Of a stretch of 34,269 nucleotides of DNA, positions 31,978-34,269 are shown piece after piece. Source of the stretch: UBA3064 sp016868095. GTDB lineage: Bacteria; Pseudomonadota; Gammaproteobacteria; Burkholderiales; Burkholderiaceae_E. The position numbers and the translations under genes were made by a program. The stretch spans positions 1-34,269 of the forward strand of contig JBEDEM010000035.1 in NCBI GenBank assembly GCA_041175665.1, given 5' to 3'. The stretch's first letter is position 1; each line of letters opens with the position of its first letter. A model generated the notes under the pieces. That model saw only the letters and a program-made list of their open reading frames with translations, had not been told where the DNA came from and did not search any database.

Positions 31978-33279
31978 TCAAAGCTTCATCTGCGCTGGCA
32001 ACCAGGTCGCCAACTCGGGTACAACATATAGAATTAATAAAGCAATAATCATTAAACCGAAGAAAGGCATCGTGACTCGTGCCACATAGCTTAGTTGTCG
32101 GCCCGTCATGCCCTGGAGCACGAATAAATTGAACCCAACAGGTGGCGTGATTTGAGCCATCTCCACGACAAACACAATAAAAATACCAAACCAGATTGGG
32201 TCAATACCTGCTGCCTGAACAGTGGGCATGATGACCCCCATCGTCAGTACAACCATCGAAATTCCGTCAAGAAAGCAGCCCAAAAGCATATAAAAAACCA
32301 TGAGGGCCACGACCAACTCGAAACGAGTTAGGCCTAATCCACCGATCCATTCTGCTAAATGGCGCGGCAGGCCGATATAGCCCATAGAAAGCGTGAGAAA
32401 TGCTGCACCGGCAAGAATGAGCGCAATCATGCAATAAAGTCTGGTGGCCCCGAGAAGCGCTTCCTTAAAGCTCGCCCATGTTAGAGAGCCTTGCAAGAGC
32501 GACAGCAAAAGCGCTCCCACGACGCCTAAAGCTGCCGCTTCGGTTGCGGTAGCAATACCTGCATAAATTGAACCGAGTACCGCACTGATGAGCATGAGAA
32601 CAGGGATAAGGCTACTCGATGCTCTAATTTTGTCAGTAAGGCTAGGTCGACTGTCCGCATGCGGTATGAGCTCAGGGTGGCGCAAGGACCAAAAAATAAT
32701 ATATCCAGAAAACAGAACAGATAACAAGACACCAGGGAATACGCCGGCAATAAAGAGCTTGGAGATCGACACTTCAGCCGCAACACCATAGACAATCATA
32801 ATGATCGAGGGTGGAATCAAAAGTCCCAGCGTTCCGGAGCCTGCAAGCGTGCCAATCACCATAGGCTCGGGATAACCTCGGCGGGCCAACTCTGGCAATG
32901 TCATTTTGCCGATCGTGGCGCAGGTTGCAGCACTCGAACCCGAGACTGCAGCAAAGATCGCGCATCCCACCACATTGGTGTGAAGCAATCGGCCTGGCAG
33001 TCCTTGTAGCCAGGGTGCAAGGCCTTTAAACATGTCTTCCGATAGCCGCGTACGAAAAAGGATTTCTCCCATCCAGATAAAAAGCGGCAACGCTGTCAAG
33101 GTCCAACTTGACGATGACCCCCAAATCGTCACTGCCATCGCGTCACCCGCTGGCCTTGACACAAATAGCTGCATACCGATCCATGCAACACCCGAGAGCG
33201 TGAGGCCAATCCACACGCCAGATCCGAGAATAAGAAAGAGCGCGAGCACAAGCAAACCTGAAATGAGCAGATCATTCAT
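31978..33279 (-). CDS. dctM: TRAP transporter large permease, DctM
   Basis: The large membrane subunit of a tripartite ATP-independent periplasmic transporter, driven by the ion gradient. 433 residues with about 11-12 membrane segments. Typical DctM features are 'GSGTLGLLIPPSIIMIVYG', 'FIAGVFPGVLL', 'LGCFLDGISMVVLTMGV' and 'EMAQITPPVGFNLFVLQ'. Overlaps dctQ by 8 bp; the DAO-type flavoprotein gene follows. Confidence 0.95.
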   Translation of the reverse strand: MNDLLISGLLVLALFLILGSGVWIGLTLSGVAWIGMQLFVSRPAGDAMAVTIWGSSSSWTLTALPLFIWMGEILFRTRLSEDMFKGLAPWLQGLPGRLLHTNVVGCAIFAAVSGSSAATCATIGKMTLPELARRGYPEPMVIGTLAGSGTLGLLIPPSIIMIVYGVAAEVSISKLFIAGVFPGVLLSVLFSGYIIFWSLRHPELIPHADSRPSLTDKIRASSSLIPVLMLISAVLGSIYAGIATATEAAALGVVGALLLSLLQGSLTWASFKEALLGATRLYCMIALILAGAAFLTLSMGYIGLPRHLAEWIGGLGLTRFELVVALMVFYMLLGCFLDGISMVVLTMGVIMPTVQAAGIDPIWFGIFIVFVVEMAQITPPVGFNLFVLQGMTGRQLSYVARVTMPFFGLMIIALLILYVVPELATWLPAQMKL

Positions 33280-33787
33280 GATGTGCCATGCTTTCGCTTG
33301 CGAGCTTCTTGCCGCTTATGGTGTCGATCAAGTCATGCAGTAATGCAATAAAAAAAATGACTGTTCCAATCGCCATGCTCAACTGGGGAATCCATAAGGG
33401 CGTTGCATCATTGGAGGTTGAGATATCGTTATAACTCAACGATTGCATCACTAATCGGACTGAAAAAATCGCCAGTAAGGCTCCCAAAACCACGCTCATC
33501 ACGCCTGCCCAGATCTCCATACGCTGTCGCCACGGGGCTGGCAGCATTGACAAAACAAGGCTCACACGAATATGTTCACCACGTCTTAAAGTATGTGCCA
33601 GGGCAAGAAAGGCAGAGGCAGCCATAAAATAGCCCGCATAAGCATCGGTCCCTGGGATCATGAAGTTAAACTCCCGACCCAGAATCGAAGACAAAACCGC
33701 TGCGAGCAAAAACAGCATGAACAGTGCCGCAAGCACGGCGGCACTGTCATACAGCCAATCGAGCGCTTTACGGCTTGCGGAAGGCAT
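33272..33787 (-). CDS. dctQ: TRAP transporter small permease, DctQ
   Basis: The four-helix small membrane subunit of the same TRAP transporter. 171 residues with hydrophobic segments at about 12-34, 47-65, 85-107 and 128-150. The start is ATG 33787; a TTG one codon earlier is possible. Overlaps dctP by 20 bp and dctM by 8 bp, so all three are co-translated. Confidence 0.92.
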   Translation of the reverse strand: MPSASRKALDWLYDSAAVLAALFMLFLLAAVLSSILGREFNFMIPGTDAYAGYFMAASAFLALAHTLRRGEHIRVSLVLSMLPAPWRQRMEIWAGVMSVVLGALLAIFSVRLVMQSLSYNDISTSNDATPLWIPQLSMAIGTVIFFIALLHDLIDTISGKKLASESMAHHE

Positions 33788-34269
33788 CAATCAAACTCTG
33801 TCCCTCGGGACCTGCCTTGGCCAACCACTCTTTAAGCAGGGTATCGCCAACTTTTTGCATATCTGCCTTGAGCGCTGCTGGCGGCTGATGAATCGTCATG
33901 CCATTGGACTTCAAGGTACTTAAGGATGCCGCCATCACGGCTTTGGATTCTTCCCAACCCTTAGCTTCTATTTTTGCTGATGCCTGGCGAATCGCATCCT
34001 TGGTGCCAGCGTCAAGCGCGTCAAAAGCCTTCTTATTCACAATCACCGCATTCTTAGGAATCCAAGCCTGGGTATCGTAAAAATGCTTAATGTGCTCATA
34101 AGTTTTCGTATCAACACCTGTTGCGCCTGAAGACATGTAAGACTCAACAACGCCAGTCGCCATCGCTTGAGAAAGTTCTGCTTGTTGTATGGTTACGGGC
34201 TGTGCACCAATTAACTCAGCAATCCTCGCCGTGGCAGGACTATATGCTCTCCATTTCACCCCTTTAAGG
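33768..34269 (-). CDS. dctP: TRAP transporter substrate-binding protein DctP, C-terminal part
   Basis: The C-terminal 167 or so residues of a periplasmic solute-binding protein; the N-terminus lies beyond the right edge, and the frame is open to the last full codon. 'LKGMKWRAYSPATARIAEL', 'QAMATGVVESYMSSGATG' and 'YDTQAWIPKNAVIVNKKAF' match the DctP family regions around the ligand-binding arginine. The substrate cannot be given; the adjacent amino-acid oxidase-like gene hints at a carboxylate or amino/keto acid. Confidence 0.92.
   Translation of the reverse strand, partial: LKGVKWRAYSPATARIAELIGAQPVTIQQAELSQAMATGVVESYMSSGATGVDTKTYEHIKHFYDTQAWIPKNAVIVNKKAFDALDAGTKDAIRQASAKIEAKGWEESKAVMAASLSTLKSNGMTIHQPPAALKADMQKVGDTLLKEWLAKAGPEGQSLIDAFRKP

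Overview
The window is a stretch of bacterial chromosome from a betaproteobacterium, most likely of the order Burkholderiales. The evidence is gene order and protein sequence: moaA-rne-rluC-HAD-Rieske-sppA, then yceF/yceD-rpmF-plsX-fabHDG-acpP-fabF, then degP/mucD-lepA-lepB-rnc-era-recO-pdxJ-acpS-nagZ-uvrC-pgsA, then a Gly-Cys-Leu tRNA cluster. The genus cannot be named from sequence alone. No phage, insertion sequence, CRISPR array or defence locus is visible. Genes are tightly packed, and many stop and start codons overlap.

Left part (1-8.7 kb). A frameshifted moaA and a large rne (RNase E) run leftward. rne has a 407-bp leader containing hairpins. Rightward from rne runs a coupled set: rluC, a HAD phosphatase, a small Rieske protein and an sppA-type signal peptide peptidase that carries a frameshift. 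It meets a leftward pair, an RsmI-like methyltransferase and the Maf-type gene yceF.

Middle (8.8-26.8 kb). One almost unbroken rightward run covers L32/phospholipid/fatty-acid synthesis (yceD, rpmF, plsX, fabH, fabD, fabG, acpP, fabF). It continues through envelope proteolysis and translation (degP-like protease, lepA, lepB), RNA processing and ribosome assembly (rnc, era), and repair and cofactors (recO, pdxJ, acpS, nagZ, uvrC, pgsA). Two departures from the usual layout stand out: fabG is about 50 residues too long, and the sigma-E genes (rpoE-rseA-rseB) usual between fabF and the protease are absent, with an unrecognised 169-residue ORF in that place.

Right part (26.9-34.3 kb). tRNA-Gly(GCC), tRNA-Cys(GCA) and tRNA-Leu(UAA) follow pgsA. 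The 3' end of tesA lies antisense to tRNA-Leu. Divergent from tesA is an ABC-transporter ATPase gene that stops exactly where its H-loop should be and has no permease partner. From the right edge a leftward run encodes a tripartite TRAP transporter (dctP partial, dctQ, dctM), a D-amino-acid dehydrogenase/oxidase-type flavoprotein and the bifunctional NAD(P)H-hydrate repair enzyme.

I found no convincing new multi-gene system. The most useful leads are the broken genes (moaA, sppA, ABC ATPase), which mean either real gene decay or assembly errors, the altered fabF-protease junction, the enlarged FabG, the tesA/tRNA-Leu overlap and a possible structured rne leader.
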